From Amycolatopsis rubida (GTDB lineage: Bacteria > Actinomycetota > Actinomycetes > Mycobacteriales > Pseudonocardiaceae), in assembly GCF_900115345.1 (NCBI RefSeq), contig NZ_FOWC01000001.1, positions 1,674,001 to 1,738,000 on the forward strand: 64,000 nucleotides of DNA, given 5' to 3'. The position numbers and the translations under genes are program-made. Of this stretch, positions 48,371 to 56,850 are shown in pieces; the stretch's first letter is position 1; each line of letters starts with the position of its first letter. The notes under the pieces were generated by a model, which was not told where the DNA came from, did not search any database, and worked only from the letters and a program-made list of their open reading frames with translations.

Positions 48371-48679
48371 ATGGACGCCGCGGAGTCGATGGCTGGAGAC
48401 CAGCCGTCGCCGCCGGAGAATGTCGGTGGCCTGACCGAACGCGAACTGGACATTCTCGCGTTCGAGCGGCAGTGGTGGCGCCACGCCGGGGCGAAGGAGA
48501 ACGCCATCCGGGAGCGCTTCGGACTGTCCTCCACCCGTTACTACCAGTTGCTGAACACGCTGCTGGCCAAGCCGGAGGCGGTCGCGGCCGATCCGATGCT
48601 GGTCAAGCGGCTGCGCAAAACGCGCGCCGCCCGTCAGCGCAAACGCGGGGCCCGGCGGTTGGGGATCGAGCTGTCATGA
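48371..48679 (+). CDS. DUF3263 family protein
   Basis: The 102-residue protein has the DUF3263 core [45 protein letters not shown] near 21-65, which predicts a helix-turn-helix, and a basic tail [17 protein letters not shown]. It is restricted to actinobacteria and usually lies beside a LytR_C-domain gene, as here: its stop overlaps the next ATG as ATGA. A DNA-binding role is likely but untested. Confidence 0.88.
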   Translation: MDAAESMAGDQPSPPENVGGLTERELDILAFERQWWRHAGAKENAIRERFGLSSTRYYQLLNTLLAKPEAVAADPMLVKRLRKTRAARQRKRGARRLGIELS

Positions 48680-49335
48680 GCGTCTTCTCAGGACTGTCCC
48701 GGCCGTTGAAGGCCGCGGGCGTCGCGCTGATCGGGGTCGCGGTCGTCGCCGCCGTCATCGGCGGGGTCACCGTGCTCAACACGGGCGGAGACCAGAACGC
48801 CGGGCCGAGCACGTCCGGCGAGCCCACCGCGCCCGGCAGCTCGTCTTCCGCGCCGTCGTCCTCCTCCTCGGCACCCAGCTCCGCGCCGTCGTCGCCCGCT
48901 TCGTCGGCGCCGCCCTCGTCGTCCGCCGCTTCCTCGGCCCCGGCGTCGAGCCAGCCAGGGCAGCCCGGCGGCCAGCCGGGCCAGCAGCCAGGACAGCCGG
49001 GCCAGGCGGGCCCGGACCAGCAGGCCTCGAACAAGTGGGTCACCCTGCGGGTCTACAACAACTCGCTGGTCAAGCACCTCGCCGAACAGGCCGCCGCCGA
49101 TTTCCGCGGTTCGGGTTGGAACGTCGCCGAGGTCGGCAACTACGCGCAGGGCACCATCCCGGCGACCACGGCCTACTTCCGGCCGGGCACCGACGAGGAG
49201 GCCGCCGCGAAGCAGCTGGCCAAGGAGTTCGGCTTCCAGGCCCAGCCCCGGTTCGACGGGATCCAGAACTCGAGCCCTGGCGTGATAGTGATCATCACGA
49301 AGGACTACCAGCCCGGCGGTCACCAGGGCAGCTGA
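48676..49335 (+). CDS. LytR C-terminal-domain membrane protein
   Basis: The 219-residue protein has a short cytoplasmic start, one TM helix (about 15-33), a long Ser/Ala/Pro linker (45-95), a Gly/Gln/Pro repeat segment (GQPGGQPGQQPGQPGQ) and a C-terminal LytR_C domain (VTLRVYNNSLVKHLAEQAAADFRGSGWNVAEVGNY from about 122). LytR_C domains occur in envelope proteins tied to wall-polymer attachment. The ATGA overlap with DUF3263 makes them a coupled pair. Confidence 0.88.
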   Translation: MSVFSGLSRPLKAAGVALIGVAVVAAVIGGVTVLNTGGDQNAGPSTSGEPTAPGSSSSAPSSSSSAPSSAPSSPASSAPPSSSAASSAPASSQPGQPGGQPGQQPGQPGQAGPDQQASNKWVTLRVYNNSLVKHLAEQAAADFRGSGWNVAEVGNYAQGTIPATTAYFRPGTDEEAAAKQLAKEFGFQAQPRFDGIQNSSPGVIVIITKDYQPGGHQGS

Positions 49336-49433
49336 CCCGGTTCGCGACAGCCCGCGCTACGGCGCGGGCTTTGTCGTGTGCGGGGCGCGGCGGGCGTTGT
49401 CCGGCGGGTGGGCACCGCGGCGGTAGCGAGATC

Positions 49434-49477
49434 TCGTGCGTGTTGATCACGGTTCTAACCGCGATCAACACGCACGA
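49434..49477. repeat. palindromic repeat family 1, copy C
   Basis: The 21-nt arm 49434-49454 (starting TCGTGCGTGTTGATC) pairs with 49457-49477 with one mismatch. Compared with copy B two positions in the arm differ, and both changes are matched by the complementary change in the other arm. It lies just before the stop of the minus-strand AAA gene, about 100 bp after the LytR_C gene. Confidence 0.85.
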
Positions 49478-49479
49478 CC

Positions 49480-51777
49480 TCAACGCTCCTGCTGCGCCTG
49501 CGCGTAAGCCTCCAGCGTCGCCAGCTGCGCGGCGTCCAGCGAAGGCCGCACCGCCTCGCGTGCCTTGCCCAGATGCGCCGCGGTCACCTCGCGTGCCTCC
49601 AGCGACTCGCGCATCGCGGTCAGCGCCGCCTCCCGGATCAGCGCGGCGCAGTCGGCGGCCGAGTAGCCCTCCAGCGCCTCCGCGGTGGCCGCGAGGTCCA
49701 CATCGGACGCCAGCGGGGTGTGCTTGGCCGTCGCGGCGAGGATCGCGGCGCGGGATTCGGCGTCCGGCGGCGGGACGTAGATCCGCCGCTCCAGCCGTCC
49801 GGGACGCAGCAGGGCCGGGTCGACCAGTTCGGGCCGGTTGGTCGCGCCCAGTACGACGACCTCGCGCATCGGCTCGACGCCGTCCAGTTCGGTGAGCAGC
49901 GCGGCGACCACGCGGTCGGCCACGCCGGAGTCGGACGACTGGCCGCGGCGCGGGGCGAGCGCGTCGATCTCGTCGAGGAAGATCAGCGAGGGGGCGGCGT
50001 CGGCGGCCCGGCGGAAAAGGTCGCGGACCGCGCGTTCCGATTCGCCGACCCACTTGTCCAGCAGTTCCGCGCCCTTGATCGCGAACACGTTGAGCGCGCC
50101 GGTGCCGGCGAGCGCCCGGACCAGGAAGGTCTTGCCGCCGCCGGGCGGGCCGTAGAGCAGCACGCCGCGCGGCGGTTCGACGCCGAGCCGGGCGAACGAG
50201 TCCGGATAGCGCAGCGGCCACAGCACGGTTTCGGTGAGCGCTTCCTTGACCGACGTCATGTTGCCGACGTCGTCGAGCGTCAGGCCGCCGGTGGCGAGGT
50301 TGTCCGAAGTGGACAGCGAGATCGGCCGGACGGTGGCCAGCGCGTCGAGCAGGTCCTGCTGGGAGATCTTGGGTTCGTCCACGTCCCGCTGCCGCAGCGC
50401 GGCCCGCAATGCCGCGTCCCGGCGCAGGGCGAGCAGGTCGGCGGCGGCGAAACCGGGTGTTCGTTCGGCGAGCACGCCCAGGTCGGCACCGGATTCGACC
50501 GGTACGTCGCGGAGCAGGATCCGCAGCAGCTCGACGCGGGTTTTGGCCTCCGGAAGCGGCAAGCCCAGCTCTCGGTCGAGCAGGTCGGCCCCGCGCAGCC
50601 GCGGATCCACCGACTCGGCCCGCGCGGTCGTAGCCACCACAGCCAGCCCGTCCCGGCGCAGCGCGGCGCGCAGTTCTTCCAGGACCACCGTGGCTACTGG
50701 CGGCGGCTGGGTGGCCGGGAGCAGTGCGTCGATGTCGTTGATCAGCAGCACGCCGGGACCGTCGCCGTCCGCGGCGCGATCGATGGCCGCACGCAGTGAA
50801 CGGTGTGCCGCGTTCGGTTCCAGCACCGCGATATTCGGCGCGGTCACCGACACCACGCGCACCTTCTCCGCGGCGGCGACCGACCGCACCAGCGTCGCCT
50901 TGCCGACGCCTTCCGGTCCCGACAGCAGCACGCCCAGATGCGCGGAAGTGCCCAGCTTCGCCAGCAGCTCCGGCCGGTGGAACGCCAGATCGAACCACTC
51001 GGCCAGCTTCCGTGCCGCGCCCCCGGCGCCGACCAGATCGGCGACCGGCACCGGCTCGTCCAGCTCTTCCGCACGGGCCTCGGTGACGACCTCTTCGACT
51101 ATCTCCGCTTCGAGGTAATCCTCGGCGGCGGTGACGGCAGTGGTGCGGACGAGCGCGGTCGCGGAGCGCGCCGGCGGTTCGCTGGTCGGGGTGCCAGTGC
51201 GGGCGCCGTCCCGCCAGCTGACCACAGTGGACGGTCCAACCACGACCACGCCAGCCGGTTCCGTCGCCGTGACGGTCAGCAGTTCGTTAGTCCAAGTCGC
51301 CCCGATCACCCGGGACAACTGCCCGCGCACAGCGGCGACGTCCGAGCCCGGCACCGGCGCGAGGTCTTGCGGCAACAGGGAAACCGCGTCCCCACGGGTC
51401 AGAACCTTTCCGGTGAGCGCGAGCCGCAATGTCTGCGGCGACACCGAAACCGACGCCAGCCGAGACCCGGACACGGTGACTGTCCGGGCAGCGGTCACCT
51501 CTGCCGGCGAGACCACGACCTCGCCGCCCTCCGCGACGCCGAGGTTCGACATGGTGACGTCATCGGTCAACACGACCCCCGGCGTCGCCTCCTCCGCGGC
51601 AGGCGCGGCCAAGGCGGCACTGCGCCGCGCTCCGGTGAGGTGCACGGCGTCCCAGGCCCGCAGGCCGAGCGCGTCGAGCACTTCCGGGTGCAGCCGGACA
51701 ACCCCCCGCCGCGCGTCAAGCGCGGACGGCGTGTGCCGGACGGTCAGGGTGATCTGCGGGTCGCTCACGTTGCTCAC
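49480..51777 (-). CDS. CDC48/VAT-like AAA+ ATPase with degenerate first ATPase domain
   Basis: The 765-residue protein has an N-terminal substrate domain (about 1-190, double-psi barrel-like) and two AAA modules. D1 has Walker A GPEGVGKATL near 283, with Ala where Thr or Ser coordinates Mg, and Walker B LLINDIDAL near 345, with ND for DE. D2 is intact: GPPGGGKTFL near 541, LIFLDEIDAL near 598 and an R-finger region AVRDLFRRAADAAP. CDC48-type unfoldases pull proteins from complexes; D2 would supply the power. The gene stands alone and ends in repeat copy C. Confidence 0.9.
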   Translation of the reverse strand: MSNVSDPQITLTVRHTPSALDARRGVVRLHPEVLDALGLRAWDAVHLTGARRSAALAAPAAEEATPGVVLTDDVTMSNLGVAEGGEVVVSPAEVTAARTVTVSGSRLASVSVSPQTLRLALTGKVLTRGDAVSLLPQDLAPVPGSDVAAVRGQLSRVIGATWTNELLTVTATEPAGVVVVGPSTVVSWRDGARTGTPTSEPPARSATALVRTTAVTAAEDYLEAEIVEEVVTEARAEELDEPVPVADLVGAGGAARKLAEWFDLAFHRPELLAKLGTSAHLGVLLSGPEGVGKATLVRSVAAAEKVRVVSVTAPNIAVLEPNAAHRSLRAAIDRAADGDGPGVLLINDIDALLPATQPPPVATVVLEELRAALRRDGLAVVATTARAESVDPRLRGADLLDRELGLPLPEAKTRVELLRILLRDVPVESGADLGVLAERTPGFAAADLLALRRDAALRAALRQRDVDEPKISQQDLLDALATVRPISLSTSDNLATGGLTLDDVGNMTSVKEALTETVLWPLRYPDSFARLGVEPPRGVLLYGPPGGGKTFLVRALAGTGALNVFAIKGAELLDKWVGESERAVRDLFRRAADAAPSLIFLDEIDALAPRRGQSSDSGVADRVVAALLTELDGVEPMREVVVLGATNRPELVDPALLRPGRLERRIYVPPPDAESRAAILAATAKHTPLASDVDLAATAEALEGYSAADCAALIREAALTAMRESLEAREVTAAHLGKAREAVRPSLDAAQLATLEAYAQAQQER

Positions 51778-51822
51778 CCTAATGAACCGATGGGCGGTTA
51801 TGCGCGAACGAGCGGATCGCAG

Positions 51823-52688
51823 TTACTGCGTCGCGGACCAGTCGCGGATCGCGGCGACGAATGCCTCGGGCGCGTCGGACTCCACGTAAAGCCCTACGTC
51901 GTCGAGAGCCACGGTCTTGTGGTTCGGGAAGGACGCCTCCAGCCGTTCGCGTTCCCGGGGCCGGAAGCCGATGTGCGCGTTGCCCGACACGATCAGGACC
52001 GGCAGTTCGGCGAGGTCGGGAAGGCCCGCCTCCACCTCGGCGAAGAAGGACCGGCTGGCGAGAATCCGGCCGGGGAGCACGCCGGACGCCTGGCGTCGCT
52101 CGGGCGTGTCCATCGCGCGGCGGTAGTGGGCTGTCTCAGTTTCCGTTTTCGGTGACCCATCGGGAGGAACGCCTTGACGACAAGGTTGAGCTGCCGGGCC
52201 AGGAAGCGGATCGGAGGGCCGACGGCGATGCGGCCGAACGCCTCGAAGTACGGGTCGCCGTTGACCGAGCAGGCCCAGGCGTTGACGAGAACCAGCCGCT
52301 CGAAGACGCCCGCGCGGCGCTGCGCGGCGGCGAGGCCGATCGGACCGCCCCAGTCTTGCCCGACCAGGGTGACCTCGCTGAGTCCGAGCGCGTCCACGAA
52401 CCCGGTGACCACGTCGGCGTGCTCCTCGGGCAGGTAACGGTAACCGGGCTTTGCCGTCGACAGCCCGAAGCCCGGGTAGTCGGGAGCGACGCACCGGAAG
52501 TCGTCGCACAGTGCGCGGATCACGTCGCGCCAGAGGAATGACCAGGTCGGATTGCCGTGCAGGAGCAGGAGGGTCGGACCGGATCCCTCGTCGACGTAAT
52601 GCACGGTGTGCTCGTCGATGTCGACGAAGCGGCTCGTGAACGGGAACAGGTCGTCGTCGGCCCAGGCGGGCAGTGCGCACTCAGCCAT
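51823..52688 (-). pseudogene. haloalkane dehalogenase-like alpha/beta hydrolase, frameshifted
   Basis: From the ATG at 52688 the first frame reads FVDIDEHTVHYVDEGSGPTLLLLHGNPTWSFLWRDVI and the Asp nucleophile elbow GQDWGG to AFLPMG. The remaining 110 residues (PKTETETAHYRRAMDTPERRQASG ... EAFVAAIRDWSATQ) continue only after a frame change near 52155. The catalytic His expected in a G-H-Y motif is Leu (DDVGLYVE), a single A-to-T change. Frame and active site are both broken, so the gene is probably dead. The divergent HxlR gene and its operators look intact. Confidence 0.78.
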
Positions 52689-52707
52689 GTCTGCCCCCTT
52701 GCCGCTA

Positions 52708-52743
52708 TGCTTGAGGAAGACAAGCGTACTTGAGATTGTCAAG
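52708..52743. promoter_or_regulatory. HxlR operator pair between divergent genes
   Basis: GCTTG-N7-CAAGC (52709-52725) and CTTGA-GATTG-TCAAG (52729-52743) are two perfect inverted repeats placed head to tail, directly before the HxlR gene and 20 bp from the hydrolase start. The first has the same form as the site before the HxlR gene at 6568. Confidence 0.7.
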
Positions 52744-52754
52744 CAGAGGACAAG

Positions 52755-53381
52755 ATGCGCAGCTACGGCCAGTACTGCGGGCTCGCCCGGTCCCTCGAAA
52801 TCGTCGGCGACCGGTGGAATCTGCTCGTCGTCCGCCAGCTCCTGATCGGCCCCGCGCGCTACCGGGACCTGATCGACGGACTCCCCGGCATCGCGACCAA
52901 CCTGCTCGCCGACCGGCTTCGCGATCTTGAAGCGGCGGGCGTGCTCGAACGGCGGCTGGCGGGCAAGGGCAGTGCGGTCGAGTACGCACTCACGTCGTGG
53001 GGCGCTCAGCTGCGCGAGCCGATCGAGAGCCTGATCCGCTGGTCCGCGCCAGTGATGGTCCGCGGCCAGGAGGGCGATTCCTTCCGTCCCGAATGGCTCG
53101 CGCTCGCCCTTCCCGCGCTGCTCGACGCCCGGGTCAAGGTCCGAGTCGCGGCGACCGTCTGCCTTGCCGTCGGCGGCCCGCCCTTCCAGCTCCGCGCGAC
53201 ACGGTCCGGCTTCGAGATCGGCCCGAATGACGGCCGCGATGCCGACGCCACCGTCCGCGCGGATCCGGCTTGCGTCCTCGGGCTTGCTGCGGGTGCTCTC
53301 ACGCTCAACGACGCCCGGACCCTCGGGATGATCGAAATCGACGGTGCCGAGTCGGTGGTTCGGGCTGTGTTTGGCGCTTGA
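52755..53381 (+). CDS. HxlR-family regulator with SCP2-like C-terminal domain
   Basis: The 208-residue protein has the HxlR winged helix (YGQYCGLARSLEIVGDRWNLLVVRQLLIGPARYRDLIDGLPGIATNLLADRLRDLEAAGVLER, about 4-65; conserved Cys8). A C-terminal region (VCLAVGGPPFQLRATRSGFEIG and ADATVRADPACVLGLAAG) resembles the sterol-carrier-2-like ligand domain found in such regulators. AGAGGACAAG lies just before the ATG. It is divergent from the broken hydrolase, its likely former target, and converges on the nitroreductase with a 1-bp gap. Confidence 0.88.
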   Translation: MRSYGQYCGLARSLEIVGDRWNLLVVRQLLIGPARYRDLIDGLPGIATNLLADRLRDLEAAGVLERRLAGKGSAVEYALTSWGAQLREPIESLIRWSAPVMVRGQEGDSFRPEWLALALPALLDARVKVRVAATVCLAVGGPPFQLRATRSGFEIGPNDGRDADATVRADPACVLGLAAGALTLNDARTLGMIEIDGAESVVRAVFGA

Positions 53382-53382
53382 G

Positions 53383-53994
53383 CTACTGCTTCGCCCAGCC
53401 GTCGAAAGAAAGGATGTCGGCCACCTCCGGGCGGGCGGCGGGGGAGAACTCCTGCTGAGCCGAATAGGCCACCGCGAGCAGGCCGATCTGTGCGACATCC
53501 TCCGGCAGTCCGAGGATCCGCGCGACATCCGCCTCTCGTCCCCCGAGGTGGTAGCTGCACAGCGAACTGGCCAGCCCGTGCGTGCGCAGGGCTAGCTGGA
53601 AGCTCCAGATCGCCGGGTAGATCGAGCCGTAGTACGCGGAAAGCTCGGCCGCGCCCGTCGGCACCGGTCCCGGCATGCACGGCAGCACCAGCGCGGGTAC
53701 CTGGTCGAGGTGCTCCACCAGGTGCCGAGCCGAGGCCGCCATCCGGTTGCCGACGAGATGCGCGTACTTCCGCCACGCTTCCTCTGCGGCCTCCCGTGTG
53801 ACTGCCGCGATTTCCTTGCGTATCGCCGGATCGAGCACGACGACCCAGCGCTGGGCGGTGAGCAGGGAACCAGCGGCCGGGGCTTGCTGCGCGATCCGCA
53901 GGCAGTCCTCGAGCACGGCCTTCGGAACCGGCCGTTCGAAGTCGAGCTTTCGCCGGACGGAGCGGGTTGTGGTGAGCAAGGTGACGGCATCCAC
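53383..53994 (-). CDS. nitroreductase family protein (FMN)
   Basis: The 203-residue flavin enzyme shows the nitroreductase start TTRSVRRKLDFERPVPKAVLEDCLRIAQQAPAAGSLLTAQRWVVV (Arg cluster and Ser/Asn region for FMN phosphate), a dimer helix YGSIYPAIWSFQLALRTHGLAS near 122, and GLPEDVAQIGLLAVAY near 163. Such enzymes reduce quinones, nitro compounds or flavins with NAD(P)H. The divergent TetR gene and the CTTAC-N3-GTAAG operators suggest induction by a small toxic compound. Confidence 0.85.
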   Translation of the reverse strand: MDAVTLLTTTRSVRRKLDFERPVPKAVLEDCLRIAQQAPAAGSLLTAQRWVVVLDPAIRKEIAAVTREAAEEAWRKYAHLVGNRMAASARHLVEHLDQVPALVLPCMPGPVPTGAAELSAYYGSIYPAIWSFQLALRTHGLASSLCSYHLGGREADVARILGLPEDVAQIGLLAVAYSAQQEFSPAARPEVADILSFDGWAKQ

Positions 53995-54015
53995 GGTGGG
54001 CCTCCCAGGCTGTGT

Positions 54016-54072
54016 GCTTACAGCGTAAGCGTACGGTGTAAGTACACAGCTGTCGAGGACTTACGCCGTAAG
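54016..54072. promoter_or_regulatory. paired TetR operators CTTAC-N3-GTAAG
   Basis: GCTTAC-AGC-GTAAGC (54016-54030) and CTTAC-GCC-GTAAG (54060-54072) are two perfect palindromes of the same type, 43 bp centre to centre, with GTGTA-AG-TACAC (54036-54047) between them. One lies close to the nitroreductase start and the other close to the TetR start, so one repressor can control both genes. Confidence 0.78.
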
Positions 54073-54080
54073 CTGGCGCG

Positions 54081-54722
54081 ATGGTCCGGGAAACCTTGAC
54101 GCGCGCGAAGGTGCTCGACGCGGCGCTCGCTTTCGTCGACCAGCACGGCATGGCCGCTCTGTCGATGCGCAAGCTCGCCGCGGAGCTGGGCGTGGAGGCG
54201 ATGTCGCTCTACAACCACGTGCGGAACAAGGGCGATCTGCTGGACGGTCTCGTGGCCCGGATGTTCGAGGCGGTCCCGGTTCCCGAGCCGGTCGCGCCGT
54301 GGGACGCCCGGATCCGCGGCCTGGTCGAGGGGCTTTACGCGCAGTTCCGGCAGCATCCGGCGGTGCTGCGGACCCTGGTCGCGCAGCAGGCGAACCCGCG
54401 TTCGCCGGGGGCGTTGAAGGTGATCGACAGCATGCTCGGCGCCCTGCTGGACGCCGGACTGGACGACGTCGAAACCGTGCGCGCGTACCGGTCTCTGACC
54501 GGCCTCGCGTTCGGTGCCGCGCTCACCGAAGAAACCGGTCTCGCCGGGGCTCCGCTCGACCGTGCTGAGCCGGTCGACGATTGGTTCCGCCGCATGGCGA
54601 CGCCCAGCACAACACCGAGTCTGCACCGCCTGTTGCCGGTGCTGACCGACGCGGATTGCCGGCAGGATTTCGAGACGCAGCTGGACTTGCTGGTGTCCGC
54701 GCTGGGAACGCGGAAGAGCTGA
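54081..54722 (+). CDS. TetR-family regulator with TetR_C domain
   Basis: The 213-residue protein has the helix-turn-helix VLDAALAFVDQHGMAALSMRKLAAELGVEAMSLYNHVRNKGDLLDGLV near 11-58 (the SLYNHVRNK form typical of the tetracycline-repressor subgroup) and a C-terminal TetR_C-like helical domain. It is divergent from the nitroreductase with an 86-bp gap containing matched operators. There is no clear ribosome-binding site before the ATG. It converges on pssA with a 2-bp gap. Confidence 0.88.
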   Translation: MVRETLTRAKVLDAALAFVDQHGMAALSMRKLAAELGVEAMSLYNHVRNKGDLLDGLVARMFEAVPVPEPVAPWDARIRGLVEGLYAQFRQHPAVLRTLVAQQANPRSPGALKVIDSMLGALLDAGLDDVETVRAYRSLTGLAFGAALTEETGLAGAPLDRAEPVDDWFRRMATPSTTPSLHRLLPVLTDADCRQDFETQLDLLVSALGTRKS

Positions 54723-54724
54723 AG

Positions 54725-55693
54725 CTACCGGCGCCGAATGCCGATCCGGCGCCAGCTCCGTCGCCGCTGAGTAGGCCCGGACGTGGCCGAGCTGTGGTCC
54801 CGTTCGCGCAGATTCCGGCTTCGCACCAGGTCCGAGTTCGTCCGCCGCACCGCGCGCATCGCCGCACCGGCGACTCGGCCCGAGGCGGGACGCAACCGCA
54901 GTCGTCGGTGGCTGCGAGCCCGGCGGATCGCGCGGCGTTCGCGCGGCGGAACTTCCCAGGCCTCCGGGTGCGCGGCGAGCCAGCGGTGCCGGTAAACCGA
55001 GTACGGGATGTGCAGCAGGTACAGCACCAGCGCGACCGCCAGCGCCGCCAGCGGGAACACGATGATCGCGGCGGCCAGCAGGCCGACGCCCACCAGCAGC
55101 GGCGCGATCGCCTTCGCCGGGGCCTTGACCGTCTTCAGCGACAGCGTCGGGATGCGGCTGATCAGCAGCGCGGCGACGGCGATCGTCCAGACGAGGACCA
55201 CGTACTGCTCGGACCACCAGCCCTCGCCCCACTGCAACGTGGCGATCAGCGGCAGCAACGCGACCAGCCCGCCGGCCGGCGCGGGCACGCCGACGAAGAA
55301 CTCGGCGGCGTAGGGGGGCTGGTCGGTGTCGTCGAGCAGCGTGTTGAAGCGGGCGAGCCGCAGGATCATGCAGACCGCGAAGATCAGCGACGCGACCCAG
55401 CCGATGCGGTCGCCGTGCGCCTGCCAGACGTAGAGCACCAGCGCGGGCGCGACGCCGAACGAGATGCCGTCGGACAGCGAGTCGAGCTCGGCTCCCATTT
55501 TGGACGTCGCGTCGAGCAGCCGGGCGATGCGGCCGTCGAGGCTGTCGAGGACGGCGGCGATGCCGATCGAGCCGATCGCCATGGCGTAGTTGCCGGTGAG
55601 GGCGAACTGCACCGAAGAGAGTCCGGCGCAGAGCGCGAGCACGGTGATCGCGTTCGGCAGCAGCCGGACGCCCGGGGTGGTCACGCGGACCAT
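54725..55693 (-). CDS. pssA: CDP-diacylglycerol--serine O-phosphatidyltransferase
   Basis: PssA makes phosphatidylserine from CDP-diacylglycerol and serine. The 322-residue membrane enzyme has the CDP-alcohol phosphatidyltransferase motif DSLDGRIARLLDATSKMG then AELDSLSD near 49-74 (DG-AR-G-D-D pattern) and about seven TM helices. A long Arg-rich cytoplasmic tail (about 240-322) is more extended than in most homologues. The ATG is 2 nt after the psd stop, so psd-pssA form one operon that makes phosphatidylethanolamine. Confidence 0.92.
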   Translation of the reverse strand: MVRVTTPGVRLLPNAITVLALCAGLSSVQFALTGNYAMAIGSIGIAAVLDSLDGRIARLLDATSKMGAELDSLSDGISFGVAPALVLYVWQAHGDRIGWVASLIFAVCMILRLARFNTLLDDTDQPPYAAEFFVGVPAPAGGLVALLPLIATLQWGEGWWSEQYVVLVWTIAVAALLISRIPTLSLKTVKAPAKAIAPLLVGVGLLAAAIIVFPLAALAVALVLYLLHIPYSVYRHRWLAAHPEAWEVPPRERRAIRRARSHRRLRLRPASGRVAGAAMRAVRRTNSDLVRSRNLRERDHSSATSGPTQRRRSWRRIGIRRR

Positions 55694-55695
55694 GG

Positions 55696-56409
55696 TCAGC
55701 TTTCTCCCTGCGCGGGAAGTTCGGCGAGCACGGTTTCGCCGCCGACGGTCCGCTGGCCCTTGGCCACCACGACCCGGCTGCCCGGCGGCAGGTAAGTGTC
55801 GACGCGCGAGCCGAAGCGGATGATGCCGTAGGTCTCGCCAGCGGACACCTTCTCGCCCTCGCGGACGTCGCACCGGATGCGGCGCGCGACCAGCCCGGCG
55901 ATCTGCACGACGACGAGCTCGTGACCGTCGGCAGTGTGCAGCACCAGCGAATTGCGCTCGTTGACCTCGCTCGCCTTGTCGAGGTCCGCGGAAAGGAACT
56001 TGCCCGGCTTGTACGCCACCTTCGAGATCACGCCCGCCGCCGGCGTGCGCTGGACGTGCACGTCGTAGACCGAAAGGAACACGCTCACCCGCATCCGCGG
56101 TTCGGCGGGAAGGCCGAGCTCGGCGGGCGGGACCGCTTCCTCGATGAGCGAGACGGTGCCGTCGGCGGCCGAGATCGCGACGTTGTCCCGGACTGGGGGC
56201 ACGCGCTTGGGCTCGCGGAAGAACGCCGTCATGCCCGCGGTGGCGAGCGCGCCGACCACGCCGAGGCGCTTGGAGAACCGGCGCAGCACGAATGTCGCGG
56301 CGAGGCCGCCAAGGAGGAACGGCCGTCCTGCCGGGTGCATCGGCGGGAACGTCTCGCGGGCCAGCTGGACAGCGTGCGCGAGGGGGTTACCGGTGGGCTG
56401 GCCGCTCAT
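55696..56409 (-). CDS. psd: phosphatidylserine decarboxylase proenzyme
   Basis: Psd converts phosphatidylserine to phosphatidylethanolamine with a pyruvoyl cofactor made by self-cleavage. The 237-residue protein is of the short (Psd-II-like) type: TAFFREPKRVPP near 61, VYDVHVQRTPAAGVI near 114 and the cleavage site FGSRVD at 199-204 (Gly200-Ser201), which replaces the LGST of longer enzymes. One hydrophobic segment lies near 31-48. It precedes pssA by 2 nt. Confidence 0.93.
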   Translation of the reverse strand: MSGQPTGNPLAHAVQLARETFPPMHPAGRPFLLGGLAATFVLRRFSKRLGVVGALATAGMTAFFREPKRVPPVRDNVAISAADGTVSLIEEAVPPAELGLPAEPRMRVSVFLSVYDVHVQRTPAAGVISKVAYKPGKFLSADLDKASEVNERNSLVLHTADGHELVVVQIAGLVARRIRCDVREGEKVSAGETYGIIRFGSRVDTYLPPGSRVVVAKGQRTVGGETVLAELPAQGES

Positions 56410-56634
56410 GGGTCGAGTTCCCCGCTGTTCGTCTCGGTCGGTGTAAGGGTCCGATTTGGGCTTCCCCACGCTACCGCCCGCCTGCGGCGGACCCGGCGGC
56501 CCCTGGTCGTAAGGGTTGCCCCGCCGCAGGTGGGCGCGACCACAAAGCGGTAACGACGCGTCGAACAATCCGATAACACCGGGTAGTTGACGCCGCTCGG
56601 GACCGGTGCCCGGGCCGACCTGGCGAGGCTGACG

Positions 56635-56811
56635 ATGGCGGTACCCGATCTGCTCGCGCGGCTGTTGCGCGACTGGCGCCGGGATGTCCTTTCGGTGCCC
56701 GTTCCCCAGCTCGTCGACCCGGTGCACGCTGTTCGGCTCGTGCGAGACGCGACCCGGGTGCATGCGTCCCCCGACGATGCACGCACCCGGGCGCGGAACG
56801 GATCAGTTTAG
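56635..56811 (+). CDS. possible small protein, 58 residues
   Basis: From the ATG at 56635 an open frame encodes MAVPDLLARLLRDWRRDVLS at its start and ends in RTRARNGSV. Third positions are G/C-rich as in real genes, and the N-terminus predicts an amphipathic helix. Against it, there is no clear ribosome-binding site and a stem-loop falls in its last third. No family is recognised. Confidence 0.25.
   Translation: MAVPDLLARLLRDWRRDVLSVPVPQLVDPVHAVRLVRDATRVHASPDDARTRARNGSV
56753..56791. terminator. GC stem-loop, 15-nt arms
   Basis: CCCGGGTGCATGCGT (56753-56767) pairs with ATGCACGCACCCGGG (56777-56791) at 13 of 15 positions around a 9-nt loop. It lies 60 bp past the end of the minus-strand GlsB gene and could terminate that transcript or one coming from the plus strand. 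Confidence 0.55.
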
Positions 56812-56850
56812 CCCGCGGCCCAGGTGTTCTGACAGATCGTCGGGAAACTG

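Larger units (their letters stand above)
56410..56850. other. upstream region of psd with one possible small gene
   Basis: The 441-bp region holds the promoter side of psd-pssA, a possible 58-codon gene and a stem-loop. A/T-rich patches are limited to about 56530-56595 (GTAACGACGCGTCG, CCGATAACACCGGGTAG), a plausible promoter area. No other gene is supported. Confidence 0.5.
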
